Assembly: GCA_964406445.1 (NCBI GenBank)
Contig: CAYORU010000003.1
Span: forward strand, 62,001-126,000
From: SG8-30 sp964406445
GTDB lineage: Bacteria > Pseudomonadota > Gammaproteobacteria > Steroidobacterales > Steroidobacteraceae
DNA length: 64,000 bases
Reading direction: 5' to 3'
Below the pieces are notes generated by a model, which was not told the origin of the DNA, did not search any database, and saw only the letters and a program-made list of their open reading frames with translations. This document shows, piece after piece, positions 40,076-48,516 of this stretch. Positions within the stretch are counted from its first letter, which is position 1. Every line of letters starts with the position of its first letter. The position numbers and the translations under genes were made by a program.

Positions 40076-41113
40076 ATGCCAGAAAGCTCGGCAGGCAGGA
40101 TGGCCGCAGCGCCAGGGCGCGCCGCCCTGCCTGCCGTCTACCCGCGGCTGCTGGTGGAGGCCTGCGCGCCGTCGGACCGCGGCGAGCGGGCGCGCCTGCT
40201 GGCGGGCACAGGTCTTCCGGATCCGCAGGACCAGCCCTGGCCGAGGGCGGTCGACGCCGTGGTCCTGCAGCGGCTGCTGGCCAACGCCGGCCGCGGCCGG
40301 CCGCCGGGATGGCACCTCGCGCTGTTGCCGCGCCTCGACGCCGCGGCGCACGGGGCGCTCGGCTTCGCCGCGTTGAGCGCCCCGACGCTCGCGGCCGCGA
40401 TCGAGGTGCTCTTGACCTACGGCGGCGCGCGCATGCCCTTCCTGGCTTTCGGGCTTCGACCCGCGGGCTCGCGGATCCGCCTGACCTGCACCCTCGCGCA
40501 TCCCGCCTTCGCCGACGACAGCCTGCTCATCGAGCTCGCCGTGCTGGCGGTCGCGGCGTTCGTCTGGAATTTCACCTCCCGCGATCCGCGCGAGATGGTC
40601 GTGCTGATGCCCGGCGCGCCGCCGCAGTACGCCGCCGCGCTCGAGCGCGCGGGCCCGGCGCCGCTCGCCTTCGGCCGCAGCGGCTTCGCGGTCGAGTGGC
40701 CGCGAGAGTGGCAGGCGCTGGCCTCGCCGCTGTCCGACGCCGGCCTGCACCGGCTGAGCCTCGAGCGCTGCCGCGAGCAGCTCGCGAGCAGCGAGGGACG
40801 CTCGCCGCTGGAGGAGAGCCTGCGGCAGGCGCTGCTCGCGGCCGGCGGCCGGCCGCCCGGGCTCGGCGCGCTGGCGGCCGCGCGTCACGTGTCGCCGCGG
40901 ACGCTCATGCGCCAGCTGCGCTCGGCGGGAACGTCTTACCAACGGATCGTCGACGAGGTGCGCGCCAGCCTCGCGCGGGAGTACCTGAGCGACACGCGCC
41001 TGCCGCTCGCGGTCATCGCGGAACGGCTCGGATACAGCGACACGTCGAACTTCAGCCGCGCCTTCCGGTCATGGTTCGGGCGGTCGCCCGGTTCCTTCCG
41101 CGGGCCGCCCTGA
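40076..41113 (+). CDS. AraC-family transcriptional regulator
   Basis: A 345-residue regulator with an N-terminal ligand-binding domain of the AraC/OruR type (about 20-210; LGFAALSAPTLAAAIEVLLTY) and a C-terminal AraC double helix-turn-helix (about 240-343). The latter contains ARHVSPRTLMRQLRSAG and the signature IAERLGYSDTSNFSRAFRSWF. It lies 108 bp from the divergent alkB and is the obvious candidate for alkane- or fatty-acid-dependent control of it; this is an inference. No clear operator repeat is seen in the gap. Confidence 0.9.
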   Translation: MPESSAGRMAAAPGRAALPAVYPRLLVEACAPSDRGERARLLAGTGLPDPQDQPWPRAVDAVVLQRLLANAGRGRPPGWHLALLPRLDAAAHGALGFAALSAPTLAAAIEVLLTYGGARMPFLAFGLRPAGSRIRLTCTLAHPAFADDSLLIELAVLAVAAFVWNFTSRDPREMVVLMPGAPPQYAAALERAGPAPLAFGRSGFAVEWPREWQALASPLSDAGLHRLSLERCREQLASSEGRSPLEESLRQALLAAGGRPPGLGALAAARHVSPRTLMRQLRSAGTSYQRIVDEVRASLAREYLSDTRLPLAVIAERLGYSDTSNFSRAFRSWFGRSPGSFRGPP

Positions 41114-41151
41114 TCGACGGGGCGGAGGCGGGGCGGGGCGGCGGGCGACTC

Positions 41152-41160
41152 TGGTATCCT
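41152..41160 (+). promoter_or_regulatory. Candidate extended -10 promoter of the Ig/RCC1 lipoprotein
   Basis: TGGTATCCT (TG-N-TATCCT) lies about 22 bases before the ATG at 41183, after a G-rich stretch. No clear -35. Confidence 0.3.
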
Positions 41161-41182
41161 GCGCGCACCTCGAGGACCACCC

Positions 41183-43201
41183 ATGATGACCAGTTCCAGC
41201 CTCATCGCCGGGCCGCGCGCGCGGTCGTCTGTCGCGCTGCCGTTCGCCGCCCTGCTGCTTGCGGCGGTGACGCTCGCCGGCTGCAGCAGCAACTCGGCGG
41301 GCGGGCCGGCGATCGGCCGCCAGCCCTCCAACCAGACGTCCTTCGTCACGCAGACCGTGACTTTCGCCGTCTCCGTCGAGGGAGCGTTCCCGCTCAGCTT
41401 CCAGTGGCGCAAGAACGGCGTGAACATCGCCGGCGCGACCGATATCTCCTACACCACGCCGCCGCTGACGCTCGCCGACGACGGCGCGACCTTCTCGGTC
41501 GTGGTCACCAACCCCAAGGGCTCTGCGACCAGCGACGAGGCGACCGTCACCGTGAAGCCGGGGCCGACGATCACCGTCCAGCCCGTCGCCGCGAGCGTCA
41601 ATGCGGGAGCGACCGCCACGTTCTCCGTCACCGCCACCGGCGAATCACTGTCCTACCAGTGGCTGCGAAACGACCTGCCGGTCACCAGCGGCACCGGCGC
41701 CACTTCCACGAGCTACACCACCGCCGCGACCACGGTCGCGGACGACGGCGCGGTGTATTCCGTTGCAGTGCGCAACCCCGGCGGAGTCGTCGTCAGCGCC
41801 GAGGTCCTGCTCGTCGTCTCCGGCCAGCCCGCGTTCTCGATCGCGCCGGTGAGCCAGGTGATCGCCGCCGGCCGGCCCGCGATCTTCAGCTCGATCGCCG
41901 GCGGCGGAAACCTCGCCTACCAGTGGCGCCGCGGGTCGGCGGACATCGCCGGCGCCAACGCGCCGGTCTACACGCTCGCCGGGGCGGCGCTCGCCGACAG
42001 CGGCGCGGAGTTCTCGGTGACGGCTTCGAATTCGATCGGCAGCGCGACGACCGCCGCCGCGACCCTCACGGTGGTCGACCGGCCTGTCGATCCGCCGCCC
42101 GCGCTGGTGGCCGAACTGGGCGCGAGCCGCGCAGAGACTTCCGGCGAGGGCTTCGTCATCGTGCGCAAGAGCGACGGCACGCTCTGGCACTGGGGCTTCA
42201 ACGGCGAAGGCCAGCGCGGCGACGGCAGCTCCCAGAACGTGAGCGAGACGCCCGGGCAGGTGACGCTGCCCGCCGGCGCCGTGCCCGCGCGGCTCGCGGT
42301 CGGCGGCCGGCACGTCCTCGCATTGATGACCGACGGCAGCGTGTACGGCTGGGGGCTCAACAACGTCGGGCAGCTGGCCCAGGGCGACGCCTTTCCGGAG
42401 TTCACGCCGGCCAGGATCACGCTGCCGGCGCCGGCAGTCGCGATCGCGGCCGGCCGTTCGCACTCCCTCGCCGTGCTCGACGACGGCCGCGTGTACGCCT
42501 GGGGCGACAACGGCAGCGGCCAGCTCGGTGACGGCAGCCGCGTCGCTTTCGCACTGACGGCGCAGCCGGTGCCCGGGATCGACAACGCCGTCGACGTCGC
42601 AGCCGGCACGCAGCACAGCCTCGCCCTGCTCGCGGACGGTTCGGTGCTGGCCTGGGGCTCGAATGCCTCCGGCCAGCTCGGCGACGGCACCTTCGTCCGC
42701 CGCCGTACGCCGGTCGATACCGGCGCCCGGGCCGTCTCGCGCATCCGGGCCGGCGGGAACCTCTCGCTCGCGATCACCGAGGAACGGATCCTGCTCGCCT
42801 GGGGCGAGAACTCCGACGGCCAGCTCGGGCGCGGCGCGGCGACCACCACCGACGTGCCGACGCCGACCGGCATCGCGGCCGACGTCGTGGACGCGGCGGC
42901 CGCCGACCTGTTCCTGCTGCTCGCGACCAGCGACGGCCGCGTGCTCGCCGCCGGCGCGAACGCCTCGGGCCAGCTCGGCGACGGCACGACCACCGCCCGC
43001 AACGTGCTGACTCAGGCGAGCGGCGTGAGCGGCGCGTCGACGGTGACCGCCGGCAATCGCTCCTTCGCGCTGGCCCTGGTTGGCGACGGCCGCGTCTTCG
43101 CCTGGGGCGACAACGCCGCCGAGCAGCTCGCGAACTCGACGCTCCCGGCGGCGGGAACGTCGACTCCGACCGTGGTGCCGAACTTCGACGCGATCCCGTA
43201 G
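41183..43201 (+). CDS. Lipoprotein with Ig-like domains and RCC1-type repeats
   Basis: A 672-residue exported protein. The signal peptide ends in the lipobox LAGC (Cys near 34), so it should be lipid-anchored. Three Ig-like domains follow (about 40-115, 120-207, 208-300), each with the FQWRKNG/YQWLRN/YQWRRG strand and a DDGATFSV/DDGAVYSV/DSGAEFSV strand. Residues about 315-660 are RCC1-type propeller repeats such as VYAWGDNGSGQLGDGS and VLAWGSNASGQLGDGT, one about every 50 residues. GAGGA precedes the tandem ATGs. The function is not known; a surface-exposed binding role is plausible. Confidence 0.82.
   Translation: MMTSSSLIAGPRARSSVALPFAALLLAAVTLAGCSSNSAGGPAIGRQPSNQTSFVTQTVTFAVSVEGAFPLSFQWRKNGVNIAGATDISYTTPPLTLADDGATFSVVVTNPKGSATSDEATVTVKPGPTITVQPVAASVNAGATATFSVTATGESLSYQWLRNDLPVTSGTGATSTSYTTAATTVADDGAVYSVAVRNPGGVVVSAEVLLVVSGQPAFSIAPVSQVIAAGRPAIFSSIAGGGNLAYQWRRGSADIAGANAPVYTLAGAALADSGAEFSVTASNSIGSATTAAATLTVVDRPVDPPPALVAELGASRAETSGEGFVIVRKSDGTLWHWGFNGEGQRGDGSSQNVSETPGQVTLPAGAVPARLAVGGRHVLALMTDGSVYGWGLNNVGQLAQGDAFPEFTPARITLPAPAVAIAAGRSHSLAVLDDGRVYAWGDNGSGQLGDGSRVAFALTAQPVPGIDNAVDVAAGTQHSLALLADGSVLAWGSNASGQLGDGTFVRRRTPVDTGARAVSRIRAGGNLSLAITEERILLAWGENSDGQLGRGAATTTDVPTPTGIAADVVDAAAADLFLLLATSDGRVLAAGANASGQLGDGTTTARNVLTQASGVSGASTVTAGNRSFALALVGDGRVFAWGDNAAEQLANSTLPAAGTSTPTVVPNFDAIP
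42186..43130 (+). repeat. Tandem RCC1-encoding repeats of about 150 bp
   Basis: The word ggccagctcgg recurs at 42518, 42671, 42818 and 42968 (spacing 153, 147 and 150 bp), with weaker copies upstream near 42209 and 42369. Each copy encodes the GQLGDG-type turn of an RCC1 repeat. Near-constant spacing and shared codons point to duplication within the gene. Confidence 0.75.
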
Positions 43202-43207
43202 CGAGGT

Positions 43208-43642
43208 TCACTCGCGGCGGAACAACTCCGCCTCGATGTCGCGGAAGGCCTTGAACTCCAGCGCATTGCCGGAGGGATCGAGGAAGAACAGCGTAGCCTG
43301 TTCGCCCGGCTGGCCCCGGAAACGCACGTAGGGCTCGATCACGAAGCGATCGATCACGCCCCGCAACCGCGTGGCGAAGGCCTCCCACTGCGGCATCGTG
43401 AGCACCACGCCGCAATGCGGCACGGGCACGCCTTGGCCGTCCACGGGATTGACGAGCTGCGGTACCCGCCCAGCGCGGCCGAGCGCCGGGTTGAGGTGAA
43501 CCACGAACTGGTGACCGAACATGTCGTAGTCGATCCAGTGCGCCGCGCTGCGGCCCTCGGTGAAGCCGAGCCGCGCGCCGTAGAACTCGCGCGCCTCGTC
43601 GATGTCGCGGACCTGCACGGCCACGTGGAAGGGCGTGAGCAC
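43208..43642 (-). CDS. VOC-family (glyoxalase-like) protein
   Basis: A 144-residue vicinal-oxygen-chelate protein. It has FHVAVQVRDIDEAREFYG at the N-terminus, a metal-position His in FGHQFVVHLN and the terminal LFFLDPSGNALEFKAF with the metal-position Glu. Size and motifs fit the glyoxalase/dioxygenase superfamily, but the substrate is unknown. GTG 43642 is chosen because TGAGGA ends five bases before it; this site overlaps the stop codon of the upstream gamma-glutamyltransferase gene, so the two are coupled. It is convergent with the RCC1 gene, six bases away. Confidence 0.82.
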   Translation of the reverse strand: MLTPFHVAVQVRDIDEAREFYGARLGFTEGRSAAHWIDYDMFGHQFVVHLNPALGRAGRVPQLVNPVDGQGVPVPHCGVVLTMPQWEAFATRLRGVIDRFVIEPYVRFRGQPGEQATLFFLDPSGNALEFKAFRDIEAELFRRE

Positions 43643-43650
43643 GGATATCC

Positions 43651-45363
43651 TCAGGGCAGGAGCCGCAGCGCGCCACGGCCCCGCGGGTCCGACGCCCCGG
43701 TCCAGCCGCGCTCGTTGCGCCACAACAGCTGCACGTCGCCGAACTCCCAGTCGTGGGGCTGGACGCGGTAGCCGCGCGCCTCGAGCGCCGCGATCGTGGC
43801 GCCGGGGAGGGGGCGGGACGGACTGTAGGTCAGCAGGTCCGGCGGCAGCAGCTGGTGGTGCACGCGGGTCGCGCCCACGGCGTCGGCCGGCGTCATCCCG
43901 AAGTCGAGCAGGTTCACCATCACCTGGTAGACCGAGGTGATGATCGTCGAGCCACCTTCCGTGCCGAGCACCATGCGCGCGCTGCCGTCCTCGAGCAGGA
44001 TGGTCGGACTCATCGAGGACAGCATCCGCTTGCCGGGCTCGATGGCGTTCGCGTCGGCGCCGACCACGCCGTAATAGTTGGGCACGCCGGGCTTGGCGCT
44101 GAAGTCGTCCATCTGGTTGTTGAGCAGGAAGCCCGCGCCCTCGACCACCACGCCGCTGCCGAAGCTGGTGTTGAGCGTGTAGGTGTTGGCGACCGCGTTG
44201 CCGGCGCGGTCGACGATGGAGAAATGGGTCGTGTGCCGCGACTCGAGGCCGGGGCGCACCGCCGTGACCGCCGAGATCTCCTGCGGGTCGACCTCCGCGG
44301 CGCGGCGCGCGACGTAGCGCGGATCGATCAAGGCGTCGACCGGCACGAGGGAGAAATCCGGGTCGCCGAGGTACTCGGCGCGGTCGGCGAACACCCGCTT
44401 CAGCATTTCGGCGTACAGGTGCAGGTACTGGGGTGAGTTGTGGGCGAGCCCGCGATGCTGGGCCGCCAGCGCATCCTTCATGCCGAGCAGCTGCACGACC
44501 GCGAAGCCGCCCGAGCTCGGCGGCGGGGCGGACAGCACGCGATAGCCGCGCCAGGCGGCGTCCACCGGGCGGCGCCACACCGGCTCGTAGCCGGCGAGGT
44601 CCTCGGCGGAGACCAGCCCCTCGCCGCGGCGCATCTCCTCGACGATCAGCCGCGCCGTCTCGCCCTCGTAGAACTCCCGCGGTCCCTGAGCCTGCAGGCG
44701 CGCGAGCGTGGCCGCGAGCTCCGGCTGCCGGAAGGTCTCGCCGGCGCGCAGTCCGCCGAAGCCCTGGATGAAGTTGCTGCGCACGGCCAGCCGGATCCGC
44801 TCCTCCCGCGCGAGGCGATCGAGCTGGGCCGGCACCTCGAATCCTTCGCGGGCGAGCCGCAGCGCGGGCGCGAGGAGGTCGGCCCAGGGCAGGCTGCCGA
44901 AGCGGCGGTGCGCCTCGGCGAGGCCTGCGACCGTCCCGGGCACGCCGACCGCCAGATGCCCGGTGAGGCTCGCGCCTTCCATGATCTCGCCGTCGTCGCG
45001 CAGGTACATGTCGCGCGTGGCGGCTTCGGGGGCGGTTTCGCGGTAGTCGAGGAAGGCGGGCTCGCCGTTGATCCACGCCAGCATGAAGCCGCCGCCGCCG
45101 AGGTTGCCTGCCTCTGGGAAGGTGACCGCGAGAACGAAGGCCGCGGCGACGGCCGCGTCCACCGCGTTGCCGCCGCGCTCGAGAACGGCCGCCGCGGCCT
45201 CGGCACTATGGCGGTCCGGCATGGCGACGCCGGCCGTCGCGACGGGCGTCGGAGGCGCTGCCGGCGCCACCGCCGGGCGGGCCGTGCAGCCGGCGCCGAG
45301 CCAGGCGAGGAGGACGAGCCCGAAGAGGCAGCGGCGGGTCAGGGGATGCGCCATGCTCTGCAT
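43651..45363 (-). CDS. ggt: Gamma-glutamyltransferase (lipoprotein form)
   Basis: A 570-residue N-terminal-nucleophile hydrolase acting on gamma-glutamyl bonds such as those of glutathione, after self-cleavage into two subunits. The catalytic Thr is T378 in SRHTTHFSIVD, with NLGGGGFML, the acceptor-site region TYTLNTSFGSG and SSMSPTILLEDG downstream. The N-terminus has a signal peptide with lipobox GAGC (Cys26), so it is probably anchored in the periplasm. Starts at 45363 and 45354 are both possible. It overlaps functionally with the VOC gene, whose ribosome binding site lies at its stop, and is divergent from ridA. Confidence 0.92.
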   Translation of the reverse strand: MQSMAHPLTRRCLFGLVLLAWLGAGCTARPAVAPAAPPTPVATAGVAMPDRHSAEAAAAVLERGGNAVDAAVAAAFVLAVTFPEAGNLGGGGFMLAWINGEPAFLDYRETAPEAATRDMYLRDDGEIMEGASLTGHLAVGVPGTVAGLAEAHRRFGSLPWADLLAPALRLAREGFEVPAQLDRLAREERIRLAVRSNFIQGFGGLRAGETFRQPELAATLARLQAQGPREFYEGETARLIVEEMRRGEGLVSAEDLAGYEPVWRRPVDAAWRGYRVLSAPPPSSGGFAVVQLLGMKDALAAQHRGLAHNSPQYLHLYAEMLKRVFADRAEYLGDPDFSLVPVDALIDPRYVARRAAEVDPQEISAVTAVRPGLESRHTTHFSIVDRAGNAVANTYTLNTSFGSGVVVEGAGFLLNNQMDDFSAKPGVPNYYGVVGADANAIEPGKRMLSSMSPTILLEDGSARMVLGTEGGSTIITSVYQVMVNLLDFGMTPADAVGATRVHHQLLPPDLLTYSPSRPLPGATIAALEARGYRVQPHDWEFGDVQLLWRNERGWTGASDPRGRGALRLLP

Positions 45364-45399
45364 TCAACCGAACCGTCGCGGCGCAAGCAAGGAGCCTGC

Positions 45400-45795
45400 A
45401 TGACCCGTCGCCTGATCAGCTCCGGCTCGACCTTCGAGCAGGACATCGGCTACTCCCGGGCCGTGGTCGACGGCGACTGGATCTTCGTGTCGGGCACGAC
45501 CGGCTTCGACTACGCCACCATGACGATTCCGGACGACGTCACGGCGCAGGCCGAGCAGTGCCTGCGAAACATCGCCGCGGCCCTGGCGGAGGCCGGCGGC
45601 GGCCTGGCCGATGTCCTGCGGGTGACCTATGTCCTGCCCGATGCCGCGGACTTCCCGGCCTGCTGGCCGGTCCTGCGTCGTCACTTCGGCTCGATCCGGC
45701 CGGCCGCCACCATGATCTGCGCCGGCCTTGCCGACCCGCGCATGAAGATCGAGATCGAGGTCACCGCCCGGGTCGCGGCGGATCGAGGAGCGTGA
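45400..45795 (+). CDS. RidA-family protein
   Basis: A 131-residue Rid/YjgF-family protein. SGTTGFDYATMTIPDDV, EQCLRNIAAALAEAGGGLADVLRVTYVLPD and the terminal MKIEIEVTARV are family features, with an Arg at RPAATM in the usual deaminase position. Archetypal RidA hydrolyses reactive enamines/imines made by PLP enzymes; other Rid subgroups have different or unknown roles. ATG 45400 has AAGGAG upstream. It is divergent from ggt with 36 bp between starts and is closed by a strong hairpin. Confidence 0.88.
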   Translation: MTRRLISSGSTFEQDIGYSRAVVDGDWIFVSGTTGFDYATMTIPDDVTAQAEQCLRNIAAALAEAGGGLADVLRVTYVLPDAADFPACWPVLRRHFGSIRPAATMICAGLADPRMKIEIEVTARVAADRGA

Positions 45796-45814
45796 GCCGC
45801 CCCGGGCCGTGAAG

Positions 45815-45844
45815 CGCCGGGGCCCCGCGAACGGGGCCCCGGCG
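45815..45844. terminator. Strong bidirectional terminator hairpin
   Basis: A perfect 13-bp stem: CGCCGGGGCCCCG (45815-45827) with its complement (45832-45844) around the loop CGAA. It lies between the convergent RidA and DUF4397 genes, with no U-tract on either side. Confidence 0.75.
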
Positions 45845-45870
45845 GTGGTCCCTGCCTCGGCTGCGCCCCG

Positions 45871-47460
45871 TCAGGGCGTCGGGCAGGCGGCCAGCGACGC
45901 GTAGTCGATGACCACGAGCCGGGGCAGCGGACCCTCGCTGCCATCGATGGCCGGATCGCGGGCGATGATGTCGAGCACCTCGCCGCCGCTCAGGGCGAGA
46001 TCCTGCACCTCGATCGCGACCACGCCCTTGTTGCCCGCCGGCGTCACGTAGACGTCGTAGGTCCCCGGGGCGATGGAGAGAACGCCCGTGTCGGCGCCGA
46101 ACGGAACCGCCGCGAACGCAGGCGTCGTCCCCGCAGCGGACAGGTCGGTGCCGTCCGTCACCAGGTACAGGTCGACCGGCCCGGTGCCAGGCGAGCCGTG
46201 GGTGACCCGCAGCTTGGCCTCGGTGATGACGCTGCGCCGGTCGTTGATGAGCGGCAGCGCGCGGATGGCGGGCGTGCCGGAGGCGAGATAGCCGGTCACG
46301 ATCGCGGTGAACTCGTCGCCCTTCGCCACGTCGAGGTCGAACTGCAGCGCGACCGTCGACGGGTCGCCCGCCGCCGTGACGCTGAGCGTGTAGCCGCCCG
46401 GCGCCGGGACCGCCGCGATCTCGCAGAACTGCGGGAAAGCCAGGCCTACGCCGAGCGGAATCGCCTCCACCGTCGCCGTCGAGCGGACGTCGGCCAGCAG
46501 GTCGACGTCCGGCGCGTCGGGCGAGCCGTGCACCGCGACGACCGACGCCGGCGTGTTCGCGTCGAGCAGGTTCGCCGCGGCCGTGCCATCGAGGACGACG
46601 ACCTGGATCGGCGTGACGCCCGGCCCGGTGTTCTCGACCGCGACCGCCATCAGGTCCGCGCCCGCCGGCAGCGGGAGGGTGCCCGAGTCGAACACCACGG
46701 CTGCCGGGTTGCCTGCCGCCGTGACGCGCACGCGGTAGTCGCCCGCCGGCGCCTCGACGCGGCGCGTGGCGCCGCGGTAGGCGAGGGGCGAGGTGTTGAT
46801 CGGCGTGGCCGTCGCGAGGTCGGCGCCCGGTGCCGTCACGTAGACGTCGACGTCCGGCGCGGCCGGCGCCGCGTGCACGACCTGCGCCCGGAAGCTGCCG
46901 GGCGCGATCGGCGCATCGGTCGGGGCGGAGAGGACCAGGGCATCGATCGGGGCAGCGACGCGGCCCACGGCGATGACCGTGTAGTCACGGCTGAACTCGA
47001 GGTCCAGGGGGGCATCGATGACGACCGCATCCGCTCCCGGCAGGATCGCCTCGACCTGGACGCGAACGAACTCGCCGACCGGCAGGAAGCCGGAGCCCTC
47101 GGTGTAGTCCACGCCGGAGAGCGCCACGGCGCCGTTCACCAGCACGTTGACGGCCGGCGCGTCCGGGGAGGCGTGCAGCGCGCGCAAGCGCGGCGCCGTC
47201 GCGCACTCGAGGAACTCGCTGCTGGTCACCTCCGCGGCGTCGAGCGTGCCGTTGCGGTTGTTGTCCAGGCCACTCTGGATGACCTTGCCGCCGCCGGGGC
47301 AGGCAGCGTCGCCCTTCGGCAGGGTTACGGTCTGCACCAGCGAGTTGAAGCCGTTGGCGCCATTGCTGCCGTCGGCGCCGTCGCGGCCGTCGTCGCCATC
47401 GCAGCCCGCCATCACGAAGGCCGCCGCCAGCAGCGGCCCGGTCCATGCCATGCGTTTCAT
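45871..47460 (-). CDS. DUF4397-domain lipoprotein
   Basis: A 529-residue exported protein. The signal peptide ends in MAGC (lipobox Cys near 20), followed by a collagen-like GDDGRDGADGSNGANG stretch and a Cys-containing module (CPGGGKVIQSGLDNNRNG to FLEC) seen in other surface lipoproteins. Four DUF4397-type domains follow, each opening with a version of LRALHASPDAPAVNVLVN, at about residues 92, 192, 310 and 415. The function is unknown; an envelope-anchored adhesive or structural role is a guess. AAAGGAGG precedes ATG 47460, one of the strongest ribosome binding sites in the window. Confidence 0.8.
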   Translation of the reverse strand: MKRMAWTGPLLAAAFVMAGCDGDDGRDGADGSNGANGFNSLVQTVTLPKGDAACPGGGKVIQSGLDNNRNGTLDAAEVTSSEFLECATAPRLRALHASPDAPAVNVLVNGAVALSGVDYTEGSGFLPVGEFVRVQVEAILPGADAVVIDAPLDLEFSRDYTVIAVGRVAAPIDALVLSAPTDAPIAPGSFRAQVVHAAPAAPDVDVYVTAPGADLATATPINTSPLAYRGATRRVEAPAGDYRVRVTAAGNPAAVVFDSGTLPLPAGADLMAVAVENTGPGVTPIQVVVLDGTAAANLLDANTPASVVAVHGSPDAPDVDLLADVRSTATVEAIPLGVGLAFPQFCEIAAVPAPGGYTLSVTAAGDPSTVALQFDLDVAKGDEFTAIVTGYLASGTPAIRALPLINDRRSVITEAKLRVTHGSPGTGPVDLYLVTDGTDLSAAGTTPAFAAVPFGADTGVLSIAPGTYDVYVTPAGNKGVVAIEVQDLALSGGEVLDIIARDPAIDGSEGPLPRLVVIDYASLAACPTP

Positions 47461-47832
47461 CGATCCTCCTTTGGGTTGACGCCTGGAGGACCCCCTTCGA
47501 CCGATCCTGTTGTTGTCCCGACGGGTTTCGGGCGCAGCGCGCACGCGGATTCACGAATCACCGACGCAGCCCGATCCGGGCAGTCCCCCCGGCGCTGCAG
47601 AAACGACCGCCCATCACCCGGTGGAATGTGCGCCTCGACCTTAAGTGAAGTTCGTAAGTTATTGCCGAAAGGTCACTTTTCCAGATTTTTTCATTTCGAC
47701 GAGTTGGCGCAGTGGGGGTGGACAGCTCTAGCCGATGGGTCCCTAATCGACGTCGGCCGGGACCGAGCCTCGTCTCGGCCGACCAGCAACAACAACCACA
47801 ACGGCGCGCAGGCGCCACCACGAGGGATCCAC
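47461..47832. promoter_or_regulatory. Divergent intergenic region with AT-rich core and leader hairpin
   Basis: A 372-bp gap between two divergent exported-protein genes. The core at about 47635-47700 is AT-rich (includes a T6 run and TTGCCG at 47662) and probably holds both promoters, though no consensus pair is clear. Downstream, GTCGGCCG (47752-47759) and CGGCCGAC (47776-47783) form a perfect eight-bp inverted repeat about 50 bases before ATG 47833, within the likely 5' leader. No gene is supported here. Confidence 0.4.
47465..47472 (-). promoter_or_regulatory. Strong ribosome binding site of the DUF4397 lipoprotein
   Basis: AAAGGAGG with a four-base spacer before ATG 47460. It fixes the start and suggests high translation. 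Confidence 0.65.
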
Positions 47833-48516
47833 ATGATTGCGAAACGCGTCTTGGGTGCAGCTGCGACCGCCCTGCTGCTGGCCTCCCAGCCGGTCGCCGC
47901 GGACCGGTTCGAGGCGGTCCACGCCGTCAGCTTCGGGGACAACGCCACGGCGATGGCCGCCATGTCGACCTTGATGGACGACCCTGCCATGAAGGGCGCC
48001 AAGGCGACGCTCTACGTGGCCGAGTTCGGGGTCAAGGGCCCGCTCCACCTGATCGTCGAGGATTTCGACTCCTACGACGAGTACATGGCGTCGACGGCCA
48101 AGCGGGTCGCGAGCCACGGCTGGTCGCGTTACCTCCTGGCGGCCACGGATTCGAGCTACCAGGGCAGCGATCTCGTGATGGTCGTGGACGACCACGGCGC
48201 CGCGAGGCGCAGCGCGGGCTACCTCGCGGCTATCCAGATCAACACGACCGATCCGGCCGCGTACCGCGCCGGGGTGGCGGAACTCGCCAAGGCGATCGGT
48301 CACCCCGGGGTGATGCGTCTGGTGGCGATGCGCAGCGGGGACATGCGCGTGAGCCATGTCGTGCTGATCGGCGGCCCGGACTTCAAGGCCGTCAATGAGT
48401 TTCTCGACCGGATGTACGCAAGCGAGGCTTTCGCGGACTTCGCCGCGAAGGTCGGCGCGACCCGCAAGGTCGTGGGCCTCCATATGTTGCGGAAAGTGGC
48501 CAGTTGGGGCGGTTGA
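47833..48516 (+). CDS. Exported protein of unknown function
   Basis: A 227-residue protein with a signal peptide (about 1-23, ending PVAADR), so probably periplasmic. The mature part looks like two repeats of an alpha/beta ferredoxin-like fold: FEAVHAVSFGDNATAMAAMSTLMDD with the strand HLIVEDFDSYDEY, then YLAAIQINTTDPAAYRAGVAELAKAIG with HVVLIGGPDFKAVNEFLDRMY. This resembles NIPSNAP/ABM-type dimeric barrels, but I do not recognise the family. Its 3' end overlaps the amidohydrolase gene by about 13 bases, suggesting co-expression. Confidence 0.7.
   Translation: MIAKRVLGAAATALLLASQPVAADRFEAVHAVSFGDNATAMAAMSTLMDDPAMKGAKATLYVAEFGVKGPLHLIVEDFDSYDEYMASTAKRVASHGWSRYLLAATDSSYQGSDLVMVVDDHGAARRSAGYLAAIQINTTDPAAYRAGVAELAKAIGHPGVMRLVAMRSGDMRVSHVVLIGGPDFKAVNEFLDRMYASEAFADFAAKVGATRKVVGLHMLRKVASWGG

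Noticed and set aside
42186..43130. The regular 150-bp repeats as a CRISPR-like array
   Set aside because: The repeats are in-frame coding units of RCC1-type blades within one long protein, with no constant-length spacers or cas genes.
46198..47832. Plus-strand open frame continuing upstream of the exported protein at 47833
   Set aside because: The upstream part is antisense to the DUF4397 lipoprotein and reads as Arg/Asp/Val-rich noise. The signal peptide and a proper start are found only at 47833.
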